64,000 nucleotides of DNA from Cupriavidus neocaledonicus. Its GTDB lineage: Bacteria > Pseudomonadota > Gammaproteobacteria > Burkholderiales > Burkholderiaceae. Positions within the stretch are counted from its first letter, which is position 1. Each line of letters opens with the position of its first letter. The stretch covers positions 41,803 through 105,802 of the forward strand of contig NZ_AQUR01000086.1 in the NCBI RefSeq assembly GCF_000372525.1, given 5' to 3'. Below the pieces are notes generated by a model. It was given only the letters and a program-made list of their open reading frames with translations, was not told the DNA's origin and ran no database searches. A program made the position numbers and the translations under genes. This document shows positions 1 to 9,458 of the stretch, in pieces.

Positions 1-370
1 CTTCGTCGTCGTCCATCGGCGCGGCGTCGGCCGCTTCCTCGCTTTCCACCACCTCGAAACGCGTCGCCGTGTCGATCGGCTGGGCATAAGGCGCCAGGCA
101 GCGCTGGCAATCCAGCCACATCCGGCCCTGCACCGTCACGTCGAGAAACAGCCGCTGCGCCACCGGGGCGCCGGGCTCGGCCGCCTCTTCGCGCACGAAG
201 CCGGTGGCCGTATAGGCGAAGGTCTCATCGGGTGCCGAGGCTGGCGCTTGCGCGGCGGTCTCGGCTAAGATGCGCGGCAAATCCCGCACCGCCACGTCGC
301 CGGCCAGGCTTTCACCCTTTCGGCACATGGCGAAGAGGTCAAGCGCGCGCAGGTCGATCGGCTGGGTCAT
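1..370 (-). CDS. yceD: YceD/DUF177 family protein (3' part lies beyond the window)
   Basis: The gene reads leftward and runs off the window; about 123 codons are visible. The N-terminus begins MTQPIDLRALDLFAMCRKGE, which fits the YceD family. Further in are a D-C-Q-R-C segment and an acidic stretch (VESEEAADAAPMDDDE), both usual for this family. YceD normally lies just upstream of rpmF (ribosomal protein L32) and the plsX/fab genes and has been linked to ribosome RNA accumulation; those neighbours would be outside this window. The start is the ATG at 370, behind a good sigma70-type promoter at 495-524. Confidence 0.85.
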   Translation of the reverse strand, partial: MTQPIDLRALDLFAMCRKGESLAGDVAVRDLPRILAETAAQAPASAPDETFAYTATGFVREEAAEPGAPVAQRLFLDVTVQGRMWLDCQRCLAPYAQPIDTATRFEVVESEEAADAAPMDDDE

Positions 371-494
371 GTGCGTGGCTCCTGTCGCAAATCAATGACG
401 GATCAGCCACATTCCTCACCCGACGGAATGCGTGGACTGCGGGCCGCGCACATTGGCGGCACTGCGCCCGGGTGCGGATGCGGCTAAACGCGCG

Positions 495-524
495 ATTATA
501 CGGTGTAAACCTAGCTGAGGTCAA
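495..524 (-). promoter_or_regulatory. Sigma70-type promoter for yceD
   Basis: On the minus strand a TTGACC -35 box (519-524) is followed after 18 bp by a perfect TATAAT -10 box (495-500). Transcription would start near 488, about 120 bases ahead of the yceD ATG. It lies in the divergent yceD/maf interval. Confidence 0.65.
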
Positions 525-573
525 AGGCCTTGCTCCGGAAGCCACACGGCTTCCAGCCCTGATTCTATTACTT

Positions 574-1173
574 ATGTCTCCAGACCCACGCCCCCGGCTG
601 ATCCTCGGCTCCGGCTCGCCCTACCGCCGCGAACTGCTGGAGCGGCTGCGCATTCCCTTCGAAGTCGCGGTGCCGGACATCGACGAAACCCCGCTGGCCG
701 GCGAAGCGCCCGAGGCCACGGCGCTGCGGCTGTCGCAGCGCAAGGCCGAGGCCATCGCCGCCCGCCACCCCGGCGCGCTGGTGATCGGCTCCGACCAGGT
801 GCTGACGCTGGACGGCGCCCAGATGGGCAAGCCCGGCACCCACGACAACGCGGTGGCGCAATTGCGTCGCATGCGCGGGCGCACCGCCACCTTCCACTCG
901 GCGCTGTGCCTGCTGGACTCGCGCACCGGCACCGCGCAACTGGCCGACGTGCAGACCCGCGTGACGCTGCGCGACCTGACCGACGCCGAAATCGAGACCT
1001 ACCTGCAGCTGGAGCGCCCCTACGACGTGGCCGGCAGTGCCAAGTCCGAGGGACTCGGCATCACGCTGCTGGCGCGGGTCGAGTCCGACGATCCCACCGC
1101 GCTGGTCGGCCTGCCGCTGATCGCGCTGACCGGCATGCTGCGCCAGGCCGGCTACCCTCTCCTTTGCGCATGA
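574..1173 (+). CDS. maf: Maf-family nucleotide pyrophosphatase (YceF/m7GTP type)
   Basis: A 199-residue Maf protein, a house-cleaning nucleoside triphosphate pyrophosphatase that hydrolyses non-canonical nucleotides. The N-terminal LILGSGSPYRRELL carries the family's S-x-S-x-x-R motif, followed by the conserved DIDETP, the QRKAEA stretch and IGSDQV. The SGSPYRRELL variant and the adjacency to yceD suggest the YceF (7-methyl-GTP) branch. An in-frame extension reaches further upstream but is not Maf-like, so the ATG at 574 is chosen. It is divergent from yceD and followed 25 bases later by the methylase gene. Confidence 0.9.
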   Translation: MSPDPRPRLILGSGSPYRRELLERLRIPFEVAVPDIDETPLAGEAPEATALRLSQRKAEAIAARHPGALVIGSDQVLTLDGAQMGKPGTHDNAVAQLRRMRGRTATFHSALCLLDSRTGTAQLADVQTRVTLRDLTDAEIETYLQLERPYDVAGSAKSEGLGITLLARVESDDPTALVGLPLIALTGMLRQAGYPLLCA

Positions 1174-1198
1174 ACCGCATCCACCCCACCCACCCACG

Positions 1199-1930
1199 AT
1201 GAGCGGCACCCTCTACCTGATTCCCAATACCCTCGGCAAGCGCGACGAAGCCGACCCGCTGGCCGACGTGATCCCGGCTGGCGTGCAGCAGGTCGCGGCC
1301 GGGCTGGACTACCTCGTCGCCGAGAACGCCAAGACCGCGCGCGCCTTCCTGAAAAAGCTGGGTGAAACCACGCCGCTGGCGCGCCCGATCCAGCAGATCG
1401 AGATCCAGGAACTGAATGTCAATACGCGCGCCGACGCCCTGGCGGCGCTGCTGGCGCCGCTGCGGGCCGGACGCGACGGCGGCCTGCTGTCGGAGGCCGG
1501 CGTGCCGGCGGTGGCCGACCCCGGCGCCGACCTGGTGCGGCTGGCGCATGCGCGCGGCATCCGCGTGCGGCCACTGGTGGGGCCCAGCTCGATCCTGCTG
1601 GCGGTGATGGGCTCGGGCCTGAACGGCCAGAGCTTTGCCTTCAATGGCTACCTGCCGGTCGATGCCAACGAGCGCGCGCAGCGGCTGCGCGAGCTGGAAC
1701 AGCGCTCGCGCAAGTCCAGCCAGACCCAGGTCTTCATCGAAACGCCGTACCGCAACGGCGCGCTGCTGGAGGCCATGCGCCAGCACTGCGCCGGCACCAC
1801 GCTGCTGTCCGTGGCGGTCGACCTGACCCTGCCCGGCGAGACCATCGTCACGCTGCCGCTGTCTGACTGGCGCCCAGAGCGAATCGCGCTGCACAAGCGC
1901 CCGGCAATCTTCTCGCTGCTCGCCCTCTAG
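1199..1930 (+). CDS. SAM-dependent methyltransferase, tetrapyrrole-methylase/RsmI-like fold
   Basis: A 243-residue protein of the tetrapyrrole (corrin/porphyrin) methylase superfamily, close to RsmI but divergent. Visible signatures are GTLYLIPNTLGKRD at the start, LSEAGVPAVADPGADLVRLAH (the RsmI-type glycine loop, about residues 98-118) and LVGPSSILLAVMGSGLNGQSFAFNGYLP. True RsmI methylates the 2'-OH of C1402 in 16S rRNA; this second, shorter RsmI-like type is common in betaproteobacteria and its substrate is not established. No Shine-Dalgarno sequence precedes the ATG: the upstream 20 bases are a C-rich run. It is probably cotranscribed with maf. Confidence 0.8.
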   Translation: MSGTLYLIPNTLGKRDEADPLADVIPAGVQQVAAGLDYLVAENAKTARAFLKKLGETTPLARPIQQIEIQELNVNTRADALAALLAPLRAGRDGGLLSEAGVPAVADPGADLVRLAHARGIRVRPLVGPSSILLAVMGSGLNGQSFAFNGYLPVDANERAQRLRELEQRSRKSSQTQVFIETPYRNGALLEAMRQHCAGTTLLSVAVDLTLPGETIVTLPLSDWRPERIALHKRPAIFSLLAL

Positions 1931-1955
1931 GGCAAACAAGCGGACGGAAAATGAC

Positions 1956-1982
1956 AAAGGGGGCGCTCGCGCCCCCTTTGTT
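1956..1982. terminator. Intrinsic terminator between convergent genes
   Basis: A perfect 10-bp stem (AAAGGGGGCG at 1956-1965 with CGCCCCCTTT at 1970-1979) has a 4-base loop. It lies between the convergent methylase and sppA genes, and its A/T ends could serve both directions. Confidence 0.7.
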
Positions 1983-2003
1983 CACTCGCTGCCGCGCCCG
2001 GCT

Positions 2004-3179
2004 TCAGCGCATGCCCTGCATGCCGGTGCTCCACAGCATGGTCTTCATCGCAGCGGTGCCCACGGCCGCGCCAAAGCGCTTGGCCACGCGTTCGGCAATG
2101 TTCTCCTTGACCGTGTAGTCGACGATATCCTCGGCCTTGAACAGGTCGCGCGCCACGTACTCGGCACTGCCCAGGCCGTCGGCCAGCCCCAGCGCGACAC
2201 TGCGTTCGCCCGACCAGAACAGCCCCGAGAACAGCTCCGGGTCGTCCTTGAGCCGGTCGCCACGGCCTTCCTTGACCACGTCGATGAACTGCTCGTGGAT
2301 CTGCTTGAGCATGGCTTCGGCAAAGGCCTTCTGCTTCGGCACCTGCGGCGAGAACGGGTCGAGCATGCCCTTGTTGGCGCCCGAGGTGTAGAGCCGGCGC
2401 TCGACGCCCAGCTTGTCCATCAGACCGGTAAACCCAAAGCCGTCCATCAGCACGCCGATCGAGCCGACGATGCTGGCCTTGTCGACATAAATTTTGTCGG
2501 CCGCCGCCGCCACGTAATAGCCGCCGGAAGCACAGATTTCCTCGACCACCACATACAGCGGCTTGGACGGGTAGAGGCCCCGCAGGCGGTGGATCTCGTC
2601 GTTGATGATGCCGGCCTGCACCGGCGAGCCGCCGGGGGAATTGATTTTCAGGATCACGCCGGCGGCATTGCTGTCGGCAAAGGCCGCCTGCAGCGAGGCG
2701 TTGATCGCTTCGGCGCTGGCCGGCGTGCCGGCGGCGATTTCGCCTTCCAGCGTGACCATCGCGGTGTGCCGGCCCGAGGCGCTGATGGCGCCGTCACCCT
2801 TGAAGTCGAACACCGCAAACAGGATCAGCGCCAGCAGGCCGAGGCTGACCAGGCGGAAGAAAATACGCCAGCGCCGCGCCGCGCGCTGCTCGCGCAGCGA
2901 GGCGGTCAACACCTTTTCCAGCACATCGCGTTCCCAGCCGCCGCCCACCTGCCCGCTGCTGGTGGCGCCGGCCAGGCGCGCCTTGCGTTCGCGCGCTTCA
3001 CGCCGCGCGGCGTCATCGCCCGCGCGAAGTTCGTCATCCAGCGGGAAATCGGCACGCGGCGCGGTCACCAGGCGCTCGGACTCGGGCGCGGCCGACCCGC
3101 CCTCTGCGGCGGGCTTGCGCTGGTCCGGCTGCCCCGGTTCGTTGGGCGCGTCCGAATCCGGTTTCTGTTGTTCTGTCAT
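2004..3179 (-). CDS. sppA: Signal peptide peptidase SppA, S49 family (36K type)
   Basis: A 391-residue inner-membrane serine protease that degrades cleaved signal peptides. After a charged, low-complexity cytoplasmic N-terminus of about 100 residues there is one membrane segment (about 104-125), then the S49 domain. The catalytic serine is visible in CASGGYY (S218) and the lysine base in SGANKGML (K270), with the usual SPGGS oxyanion stretch before them. The ATG at 3179 is preferred because upstream in-frame sequence overlaps the neighbouring gene. It is last in the rluC-HAD-Rieske-sppA operon. The long N-terminal tail is typical of the betaproteobacterial form. Confidence 0.93.
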   Translation of the reverse strand: MTEQQKPDSDAPNEPGQPDQRKPAAEGGSAAPESERLVTAPRADFPLDDELRAGDDAARREARERKARLAGATSSGQVGGGWERDVLEKVLTASLREQRAARRWRIFFRLVSLGLLALILFAVFDFKGDGAISASGRHTAMVTLEGEIAAGTPASAEAINASLQAAFADSNAAGVILKINSPGGSPVQAGIINDEIHRLRGLYPSKPLYVVVEEICASGGYYVAAAADKIYVDKASIVGSIGVLMDGFGFTGLMDKLGVERRLYTSGANKGMLDPFSPQVPKQKAFAEAMLKQIHEQFIDVVKEGRGDRLKDDPELFSGLFWSGERSVALGLADGLGSAEYVARDLFKAEDIVDYTVKENIAERVAKRFGAAVGTAAMKTMLWSTGMQGMR

Positions 3180-3202
3180 GCAAATCGCTCGTGGAAATCC
3201 AT

Positions 3203-3601
3203 TCAGGCGCCGCCGCAAGGCTCGGGCGCGCGGTACGGCGCCCGTGGCAGCCAGTAGACCTGGCCATCGCGTTCTTCGACCTGCAGCTTGGCCAGCGCAG
3301 CGCCGCGGCAAGGACCGCCAACGCACTCGCCGCTATCCGGCGCGTACACCGCGCCATGAGTGGCGCACATCAAGTATAGGCCCGAGGCATCGAAGAACCG
3401 GCCCTCCTGCCAGTCCAGCTCCATCGGCACGTGCGCGCACTGGTTCAGATAGGCATGCGCAACGCCATCGAAGCGCACCACAAAGGCGCCGATCTCGCGC
3501 CGGTCGAGCGCCACCGAGAAGCGCACGCCGAGCCCGCCCTCCTGCAATGCATCGGCGGCACACAGCCGCACCGGCGCCTGGCCCGAGGCTGCGTCAGGCA
3601 T
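3203..3601 (-). CDS. Rieske [2Fe-2S] ferredoxin-like protein
   Basis: A 132-residue soluble protein with a Rieske cluster fold. The two ligand pairs are visible: C55-A-H57 in NQCAHVP and C79-A-T-H82 in MCATHGAVY, followed by the PCRGAAL loop. There is no signal peptide or membrane anchor. Its start overlaps the end of the HAD phosphatase gene by 8 bp, so translation is probably coupled. Its redox partner and function are unknown; the gene is regularly found between gph-like and sppA genes in Burkholderiales. Confidence 0.85.
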   Translation of the reverse strand: MPDAASGQAPVRLCAADALQEGGLGVRFSVALDRREIGAFVVRFDGVAHAYLNQCAHVPMELDWQEGRFFDASGLYLMCATHGAVYAPDSGECVGGPCRGAALAKLQVEERDGQVYWLPRAPYRAPEPCGGA

Positions 3602-4253
3602 GGGCCAGCAGCCACTCGGTCAGGTCGGCGATCGAACTGGCACAGTGCACCGGCGCCATGGCCCTCAGCGACTCGGCGGGGTGCGCCCCGTAGCAGACCC
3701 CCAGGCCCTTGGCGCCGGCGTTGGCCGCCATCTGCAGGTCATGGGTGGTGTCGCCGACCATCACCGTGCGCTCCACGTCCTGACCCAGTTCGCGCGTCAG
3801 TTCGTGCAGCATCGCAGGGTGCGGCTTGGAGAAGGTTTCGTCGGCACAGCGGGTGGCGTCGAAGAGCGCGGTCAGGCCGCTTGCTGCCAGCGCGCGCTGC
3901 AGGCCGACGCGGGTCTTGCCGGTGGCCACGCCGAGAAAATAGTGTTCTGCGCGCAGCGTTTCGAGCATGTCGCGCACGCCGTCGAACAGCACGAGGTCGG
4001 CATCGCGGGTCAGGAAATGGTAACGGTAGCGCTCGGCCAGCCGCGGGTAGTCGGCCGGGTCCAGTGTCGGCACCGCATACGACAGCGCATCCTTCAGCCC
4101 CAGCCCGATCACGTGGCTGGCGGCGCTGTCGTCCGGCACCGGCAGGCCCAGGTCGCGGCTGGCGAGCTGGATGCACTTGGCGATGGTCGGGGTCGAGTCC
4201 ATCAGCGTGCCGTCCCAGTCGAAAACGATCAGGTCAAATTGTTGCCTGGCCAT
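3594..4253 (-). CDS. HAD-superfamily hydrolase, phosphoglycolate-phosphatase-like
   Basis: A 219-residue HAD subfamily IA hydrolase. Motif I is FDWDGTLMDS with nucleophile D12 and acid/base D14. Motif II lies in LGVATGKTRVGL and motifs III/IV in KPHPAMLHELTRELG and VMVGDTTHDLQMAANAG. The all-helical cap lies between residues 15 and 85. The closest named relatives are phosphoglycolate or pyrophosphate phosphatases, but the substrate cannot be read from sequence. AAGGA lies 5 bases before the ATG. It is in an operon behind rluC (30-bp gap) and overlaps the Rieske gene. Confidence 0.85.
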   Translation of the reverse strand: MARQQFDLIVFDWDGTLMDSTPTIAKCIQLASRDLGLPVPDDSAASHVIGLGLKDALSYAVPTLDPADYPRLAERYRYHFLTRDADLVLFDGVRDMLETLRAEHYFLGVATGKTRVGLQRALAASGLTALFDATRCADETFSKPHPAMLHELTRELGQDVERTVMVGDTTHDLQMAANAGAKGLGVCYGAHPAESLRAMAPVHCASSIADLTEWLLAHA

Positions 4254-4283
4254 GGAAGTCCTTGTGGCGTTTGAAGCACTGCC

Positions 4284-5282
4284 CTACTCCGGGGCGTGCA
4301 ACTCACGCAATTGTTGCAGGAATCCGACGCAGTCGTCGGGCAGCGGCGCTTCCACGGACAACGGCTCGCCGGTGGCCGGGTGGATAAACACCAGCCGGTG
4401 CGCGTGCAGGAACATGCGCTTGAGGCCCGGCTTGGCCCCGGAACGCGCCAGCGACTTGTTCAGCGTGAAATCGCCGTATTTTTCATCGCCGACGATCGGA
4501 AAACCGGAGTGCGCCAGATGAACGCGGATCTGGTGGGTGCGGCCGGTCTTCAGTTCGGCCTCCAGCAGCGTGAAGCCCGCAAAGGCCTCGACCCGGTTAA
4601 ACACGGTATGCGAGGCCAGCCCGTCGGCCTGGACCCGCACCCGGCGCTCGCCGTCCGGCGTGCTGTACTTATATAGCGGCAGCTTTACGTGCTGGCGGGC
4701 GTTCAGGAATTCTCCGGCCACGCAGGCGAAATAACGCTTGTCCATGGTGTTGCCGCGAATCTGCTCATGCAGGTGGACCAGCGCCGAGCGCTTCTTCGCG
4801 AGCACCAGGATCCCGGAAGTCTCGCGGTCCAGCCGGTGCACCAGTTCCAGGAACTTGGCCTGGGGCCGCGACCGGCGCAACTGCTCGATCACCCCGAACG
4901 CGACGCCCGAGCCGCCATGCACGGCGACACCCGCCGGCTTGTTGATGACCAGCAGGTGGGCGTCCTCGAATAACACCGGAAATTCTCCGGCAGGCACCGG
5001 GGCGCCGGATTGCGCCGCGCTCGCCACCCGCATCGGCGGAATGCGCACCACGTCCCCGGCTTGAAGTCGATAAGTGGCATCGATACGCCCTTTATTGACC
5101 CGGACCTCGCCCGAGCGGAGCACGCGGTAAATATGGCTCTTGGGTACCCCCTTGGCCACCTTCAGCAGGAAGTTGTCGATGCGCTGGCCTTCGGAGCCTT
5201 CGTCAATCGTGACATACGCCACCTGTGGGCTGGCCGGCGCAGGTTCGGCAGCCTTTTCAATTTGATGGCGTAACTCATTCAT
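4284..5282 (-). CDS. rluC: 23S rRNA pseudouridine synthase RluC (955/2504/2580)
   Basis: A 332-residue enzyme that converts uridines 955, 2504 and 2580 of 23S rRNA to pseudouridine. An S4 RNA-binding domain (about residues 30-80) is followed by the RluA-type catalytic domain with HRLDRETSG, in which D152 is the catalytic aspartate. The ATG at 5282 is used here. A TTG two codons upstream (5288) has better spacing from the GAGG ribosome-binding site and may be the true start. The gene is divergent from rne, a neighbourhood conserved in many proteobacteria. Confidence 0.92.
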   Translation of the reverse strand: MNELRHQIEKAAEPAPASPQVAYVTIDEGSEGQRIDNFLLKVAKGVPKSHIYRVLRSGEVRVNKGRIDATYRLQAGDVVRIPPMRVASAAQSGAPVPAGEFPVLFEDAHLLVINKPAGVAVHGGSGVAFGVIEQLRRSRPQAKFLELVHRLDRETSGILVLAKKRSALVHLHEQIRGNTMDKRYFACVAGEFLNARQHVKLPLYKYSTPDGERRVRVQADGLASHTVFNRVEAFAGFTLLEAELKTGRTHQIRVHLAHSGFPIVGDEKYGDFTLNKSLARSGAKPGLKRMFLHAHRLVFIHPATGEPLSVEAPLPDDCVGFLQQLRELHAPE

Positions 5283-6074
5283 TTTCAATATAATTTCCTC
5301 GCTGTTCCGGCTCGTGGCCGGCAGCGCAAGACCTGTGTAAGCGATGGATCTTCTAGTTTTATTCGATTTTTCGCATTCTACACTTGGGGTTGCCGTCGAC
5401 CCCGCCCGTCTCCCGCAATTCGCGTTACGCCAAGCGCCAGACGGGCAAATGGCAGCAAAAAGCAGCACGCACGGTGCCGCCGGCATGCAGGAAGTCGCCC
5501 AAAGGTGGCTTCGGCACGGCAGGCGGTGACGTGGGAACTGAGTGTTCAGGTAAAACAGAATTTAAAGGCGGATGCCCAGCCGGCATCCGCTTCGGTGAGA
5601 GAAGTCCCGCCCGCACCGGGAAACGGTGCCGGCCGGCAGGTTGACCTGCCGCCTGACTGAAAGTTACCGGCGCCCGGTCGCAGAACTCCAAGAAGTAGTA
5701 GGTGCGCCCGCCAGGAGAAGTCAGGCTGCAACGGCAACCATGCCGTGTCCGAAAAATTTGCTCTTTGACGCGTCTAGGCCTTCCGCGGCCGGCCGCGATG
5801 CCGCCGGTGCTGGTTGCACCGGCGCCCAGCATCGCCTCCGGCATGGGAATGCGCCGGATGTCTGCGCAAGAGCAGCCTCCGGTGTTCTCTCCTGCCCTGC
5901 GGTCGTTACCCCGACGTCATCGCTCTCTTTCACCCGCGCCCAGCCGCTCGCATGTCTTGCGCAGCGGCGCTTTCCGGCAATTCTCGCGCCTCGCTCGCTC
6001 CCTCGCGTGCTCCATGGATCGCCGCGGACACCGCCCAGACGGTGCCACCCGCGACACTGGAGTGAGGTATTGCG
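5283..6074 (+). promoter_or_regulatory. rluC/rne intergenic region with a structured rne leader
   Basis: A 792-base gap without a convincing gene. On the rne strand there are four clean stem-loops: 5568-5576/5582-5590 (9 bp), 5613-5618/5624-5629 (6 bp, loop GGAAA), 5634-5640/5645-5651 (7 bp, TTGA tetraloop) and 5802-5810/5816-5824 (9 bp). A 14-bp GC palindrome lies at 5784-5797. An A/T-rich single-stranded stretch, AAAAATTTGCTCTTT, falls at about 5754-5768. RNase E of E. coli controls its own mRNA through a long structured 5' UTR; this is probably the betaproteobacterial counterpart. No start site could be fixed. The rluC promoter must lie near 5375-5380, where the minus strand reads TAGAAT. 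Confidence 0.55.
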
Positions 6075-9000
6075 ATGAAACGCATGCTGTTCAACGCGAC
6101 GCAACAGGAGGAACTGCGCGTCGCCATCGTCGACGGTCAGAAACTGATCGACATCGACATCGAGACCGCCGGGCGCGAACAGCGCAAGGGCAACATCTAC
6201 AAGGGTGTCATCACCCGCATCGAACCCTCGCTGGAAGCCTGCTTCGTCAATTACGGCGAAGAGCGCCATGGCTTCCTGCCGTTCAAGGAAGTCGCGCGCG
6301 CCTTCTTCAAGGAAGGCATCGACGTGCGCAACGCGCGCATCCAGGACGCCCTGCATGAAGGCCAGGAACTGATCGTCCAGGTCGAGAAGGAAGAGCGCGG
6401 CAACAAGGGCGCGGCCCTGACCACCTTCATCTCGCTGGCCGGCCGCTACCTGGTGCTGATGCCGAACAACCCGCGCGGCGGCGGCGTGTCGCGCCGCATC
6501 GAGGGCGAGGACCGCCAGGAACTGCGCGAGACCATGGCGCAGCTGACCGTGCCGGAAGGCATGAGCATCATCGCCCGCACCGCCGGCATCGGCCGCTCGG
6601 CCGAGGAACTGCAGTGGGACCTGAACTACCTGCTGCAACTGTGGAAGGCCATCGACGGCGCCGCCGGCGACAACAAGGCGCCGCTGCTGATCTACCTGGA
6701 ATCCAGCCTGGTGATCCGCGCCATCCGCGACTACTTCCAGCCGGATATCGGCGAGATCCTGATCGACACCGACGAGATCTACGAACAGGCCCGCGCCTTC
6801 ATGAGCGTGGTGATGCCTGACAACATGAACCGCGTGAAGAAGTACCGCGACGACGTACCGCTGTTCTCGCGCTTCCAGATCGAGCACCAGATCGAATCGG
6901 CCTACTCGCGCATGGTGATGCTGCCGTCGGGCGGCGCCATCGTGATCGACCACACCGAAGCGCTGGTCTCGGTGGATGTGAACTCGGCGCGCGCCACCAA
7001 GGGCGCCGACATCGAGGAAACCGCACTGCGCACCAACCTCGAGGCGGCCGACGAGATCGCCCGCCAGCTGCGCCTGCGCGACCTGGGCGGCCTGATCGTG
7101 ATCGACTTCATCGACATGGAGTCGGGCAAGGCCCAGAAGGACGTGGAGACGCGCCTGAAGGACGCGCTGCGCCACGACCGCGCGCGTGTGCAGATGGGCA
7201 AGATCAGCCGCTTCGGCCTGATGGAGCTGTCGCGCCAGCGCCTGCGCCCGTCGCTGTCCGAGGGCTCGCACATCACCTGCCCGCGCTGCAACGGCACCGG
7301 CCATATCCGCGATACCGAATCGTCCGCCCTGCAGGTGCTGCGCATCATCCAGGAAGAGGCGATGAAGGAAAACACCGCCGCCATCCACTGCCAGGTGCCG
7401 GTGGAAGTAGCCGCCTTCCTGCTGAACGAGAAGCGCCAGGAAATCAACCTGATCGAGCTGCGCTTCAAGGTCAACGTGCTGCTGATCCCGAACAAGCACC
7501 TGGAAACGCCGCACTACAAGCTGGAGCGCCTGCGCCACGACGACCCGCGCCTGGAAGACAGCACCGCCAGCTACAAGATGGCCGAGGCTGCCGCCAAGGA
7601 ACTGGAAGCCGACACCAGCTACAGCAGCCGTCGCAAGGAAGAAGCCAAGCCGCGCCAGGAAGCCGCGGTCAAGGGCATCACGCCCGAGCAGCCCGCCCCG
7701 GTCTCGGTGCCGCGCCCCGAGCGCGCCCCGCGCCCGGAAGCCGCTCCGGTGGCGCCGCCCGTGCCGGCCACCAAGCCGGTCGAAGCGGGCGGCTTCATCG
7801 CCTGGCTGAAGGGCCTGTTCGGTGCCCGCCCGGCCACCCCGCCGGTGGTGGAGCCGGCCAAGCCCGCAGCCGCCGCGGAAACCCGCAGCGCCGATGGCCG
7901 TCGTGAGCGCGGTCCGCGTGGCGATGGCCGCGGCCAGCGTGGCGAGCGCGCCGAACGCGGTGAGCGCGCCGAACGCGGCGAGCGTGGCGAACGTACCGAG
8001 CGCGGCGAACGTGGCGAGCGCCAGGGCCGCGGCCAGCGCGGTGAACGAGGCGAGCGCGCCGAGCGTGGCGAACGCCCGGCTGGCGAGCGCGGCGAACCGC
8101 GCGAAGGCCGTGGCGAACGCCAGGGCCGCCAGCCGCGCCAGCAAGGCGAAGGCCAGGCCACGCCGGCCGTGGCGCGCCAGGCCGAGGCCGCGCCCGCCGA
8201 GCGCGTCCAGGGCGAGCGCGCCGAGGCGCGCCAGGAAGGCCGCCGCGACCGCAACCAGGAACGCCGCGAGCGCCAGCGCGAACGCCAGCGCGAGCGCAGC
8301 GAGCTGCGCGAAGCCGAAGCCGGTGAAGCGCCGCAGCCGGAAGCCATCGCTGCCGCCCAGGCCCTGGGCGTACTGCCCGAGGCCTTGACCGAAGACACCC
8401 GGGCCCGCGCCGAACTGCCGGAAGGCGCCGAAGGTGTCGCCGAAGGTATCGCCGAAAGCGCGGAGACCGCCGATGGCGAGGAACGCCGCCGCCGCAACCG
8501 CCGTGGCCGCAACCGCTATCGCCGCGAACGCGACGAGTCGGTGCAAGGCGTGGCAGGTGAAGGCGAAGGCGCTGCTGCCGAAGGCTTCGCCCCGGCCAGC
8601 GCCGAAGCCGGCGCGCCGGCCGAGCCCGCGCCGCAAGTAGCCGTGGCCGCGCAAGCCGCTCCCGAACCCGTCGAAGCCGTCCGCATCGCGGTGCCGGCAG
8701 ACGTGACGCCGGCACCGGCGGCGCAAGCCACCCCGGCGGTCCAGCCGGTGGCCGCGCAAGCTGCCGAACCTGCCGAAACTGTTACGCCGGTGGTGGCCGT
8801 GGCGGTGACCGAGGCGGTGGCCGCCGAAGCCATCGCCGAACCTGCAGTCAGCGCGGCAGTCGAGACCGCCGCGCCGGTCGTGCCGCCCGCCACCCCGGCC
8901 CCGGTGCCGGCCCCGGCATCCGCACCGGAACCCGTGCTGGCGCCGGTCGCTGAAACCGCTCCGGCGGCCGAGCCCGCAGCCCGGGCCCCGGCTCCGGTTC

Positions 9001-9233
9001 CTGCCGCGGCGCTGGCATCGCTGGAAAACCTGGAACCGATGCTGGCCACCGCCGGCCTGCAATGGGTCCATACCGACAGCGACAAGCTGCGCTCGGCCCA
9101 GGAAGCCGCCGCCCGCATCGTGCCCGCCCCGCGCGTGCCGCGTGAGCGCAAGCCGCTGCCGCCGCTGCCCCAGGGCCCGATGATCCTGGTGGAAACCGGC
9201 AGCCGCGAAGTGCAGATGGCATCGCAGCAGTAG
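6075..9233 (+). CDS. rne: Ribonuclease E
   Basis: A 1052-residue endoribonuclease, the core of RNA decay and rRNA/tRNA processing. The N-terminal half has an S1 domain (about 35-125), a 5' sensor region, and the DNase I-like catalytic site with aspartates D301 (SVDVNS) and D344 (VIDFIDM). The zinc-link cysteines C402 and C405 (CPRCNGTGH) hold the tetramer. The C-terminal half, from about residue 515, is disordered. It has an arginine/glycine/glutamate repeat region (about 610-690) likely to bind RNA, then a long Ala/Pro/Glu region, and ends with conserved basic and hydrophobic short motifs that could bind degradosome partners. A GAGTGAGG site precedes the ATG. Confidence 0.97.
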   Translation: MKRMLFNATQQEELRVAIVDGQKLIDIDIETAGREQRKGNIYKGVITRIEPSLEACFVNYGEERHGFLPFKEVARAFFKEGIDVRNARIQDALHEGQELIVQVEKEERGNKGAALTTFISLAGRYLVLMPNNPRGGGVSRRIEGEDRQELRETMAQLTVPEGMSIIARTAGIGRSAEELQWDLNYLLQLWKAIDGAAGDNKAPLLIYLESSLVIRAIRDYFQPDIGEILIDTDEIYEQARAFMSVVMPDNMNRVKKYRDDVPLFSRFQIEHQIESAYSRMVMLPSGGAIVIDHTEALVSVDVNSARATKGADIEETALRTNLEAADEIARQLRLRDLGGLIVIDFIDMESGKAQKDVETRLKDALRHDRARVQMGKISRFGLMELSRQRLRPSLSEGSHITCPRCNGTGHIRDTESSALQVLRIIQEEAMKENTAAIHCQVPVEVAAFLLNEKRQEINLIELRFKVNVLLIPNKHLETPHYKLERLRHDDPRLEDSTASYKMAEAAAKELEADTSYSSRRKEEAKPRQEAAVKGITPEQPAPVSVPRPERAPRPEAAPVAPPVPATKPVEAGGFIAWLKGLFGARPATPPVVEPAKPAAAAETRSADGRRERGPRGDGRGQRGERAERGERAERGERGERTERGERGERQGRGQRGERGERAERGERPAGERGEPREGRGERQGRQPRQQGEGQATPAVARQAEAAPAERVQGERAEARQEGRRDRNQERRERQRERQRERSELREAEAGEAPQPEAIAAAQALGVLPEALTEDTRARAELPEGAEGVAEGIAESAETADGEERRRRNRRGRNRYRRERDESVQGVAGEGEGAAAEGFAPASAEAGAPAEPAPQVAVAAQAAPEPVEAVRIAVPADVTPAPAAQATPAVQPVAAQAAEPAETVTPVVAVAVTEAVAAEAIAEPAVSAAVETAAPVVPPATPAPVPAPASAPEPVLAPVAETAPAAEPAARAPAPVPAAALASLENLEPMLATAGLQWVHTDSDKLRSAQEAAARIVPAPRVPRERKPLPPLPQGPMILVETGSREVQMASQQ
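7905..8140 (+). repeat. RGE-type tandem codon repeats inside rne
   Basis: The DNA repeats variations of GGCGAGCGCGCCGAACGC, encoding successive GERAERGER units. The repeats are in frame and imperfect. They form the RNA-binding arginine-rich segment of RNase E and are a likely site of length variation between strains. Confidence 0.8.
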
Positions 9234-9264
9234 GCGACGCCGCTGCGCTGCAGCCAAAGCATGA

Positions 9265-9293
9265 AGGGGACGGCCTGGCCGTCCCCTTTTTTC
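9265..9293 (+). terminator. rne intrinsic terminator
   Basis: An 8-bp GC stem (GGGGACGG at 9267-9274 with CCGTCCCC at 9280-9287) is followed by six T residues. It lies 32 bases after the rne stop. Confidence 0.9.
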
Positions 9294-9458
9294 ATGGGCG
9301 GCGCGCCGGGTGAATCCCCGTCATCACCGCGGGATGCGGATGCCCCGCCCCGGCCTCGGCTAGAATGGCAGCAGAATGCATCCGGCCCCCGAGCGCCCGC
9401 GCCACATCGCTTTTTGCGTTGTCGTCCCGCTCCCCGGGCGCCGTGCCACCCACAGGCC

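Noticed and set aside
5721..9257. A 1178-codon minus-strand open frame opposite rne
   Set aside because: It is antisense to rne, gives low-complexity Arg/Gly/His-rich translation, and arises from the GC-rich codon pattern of RNase E.
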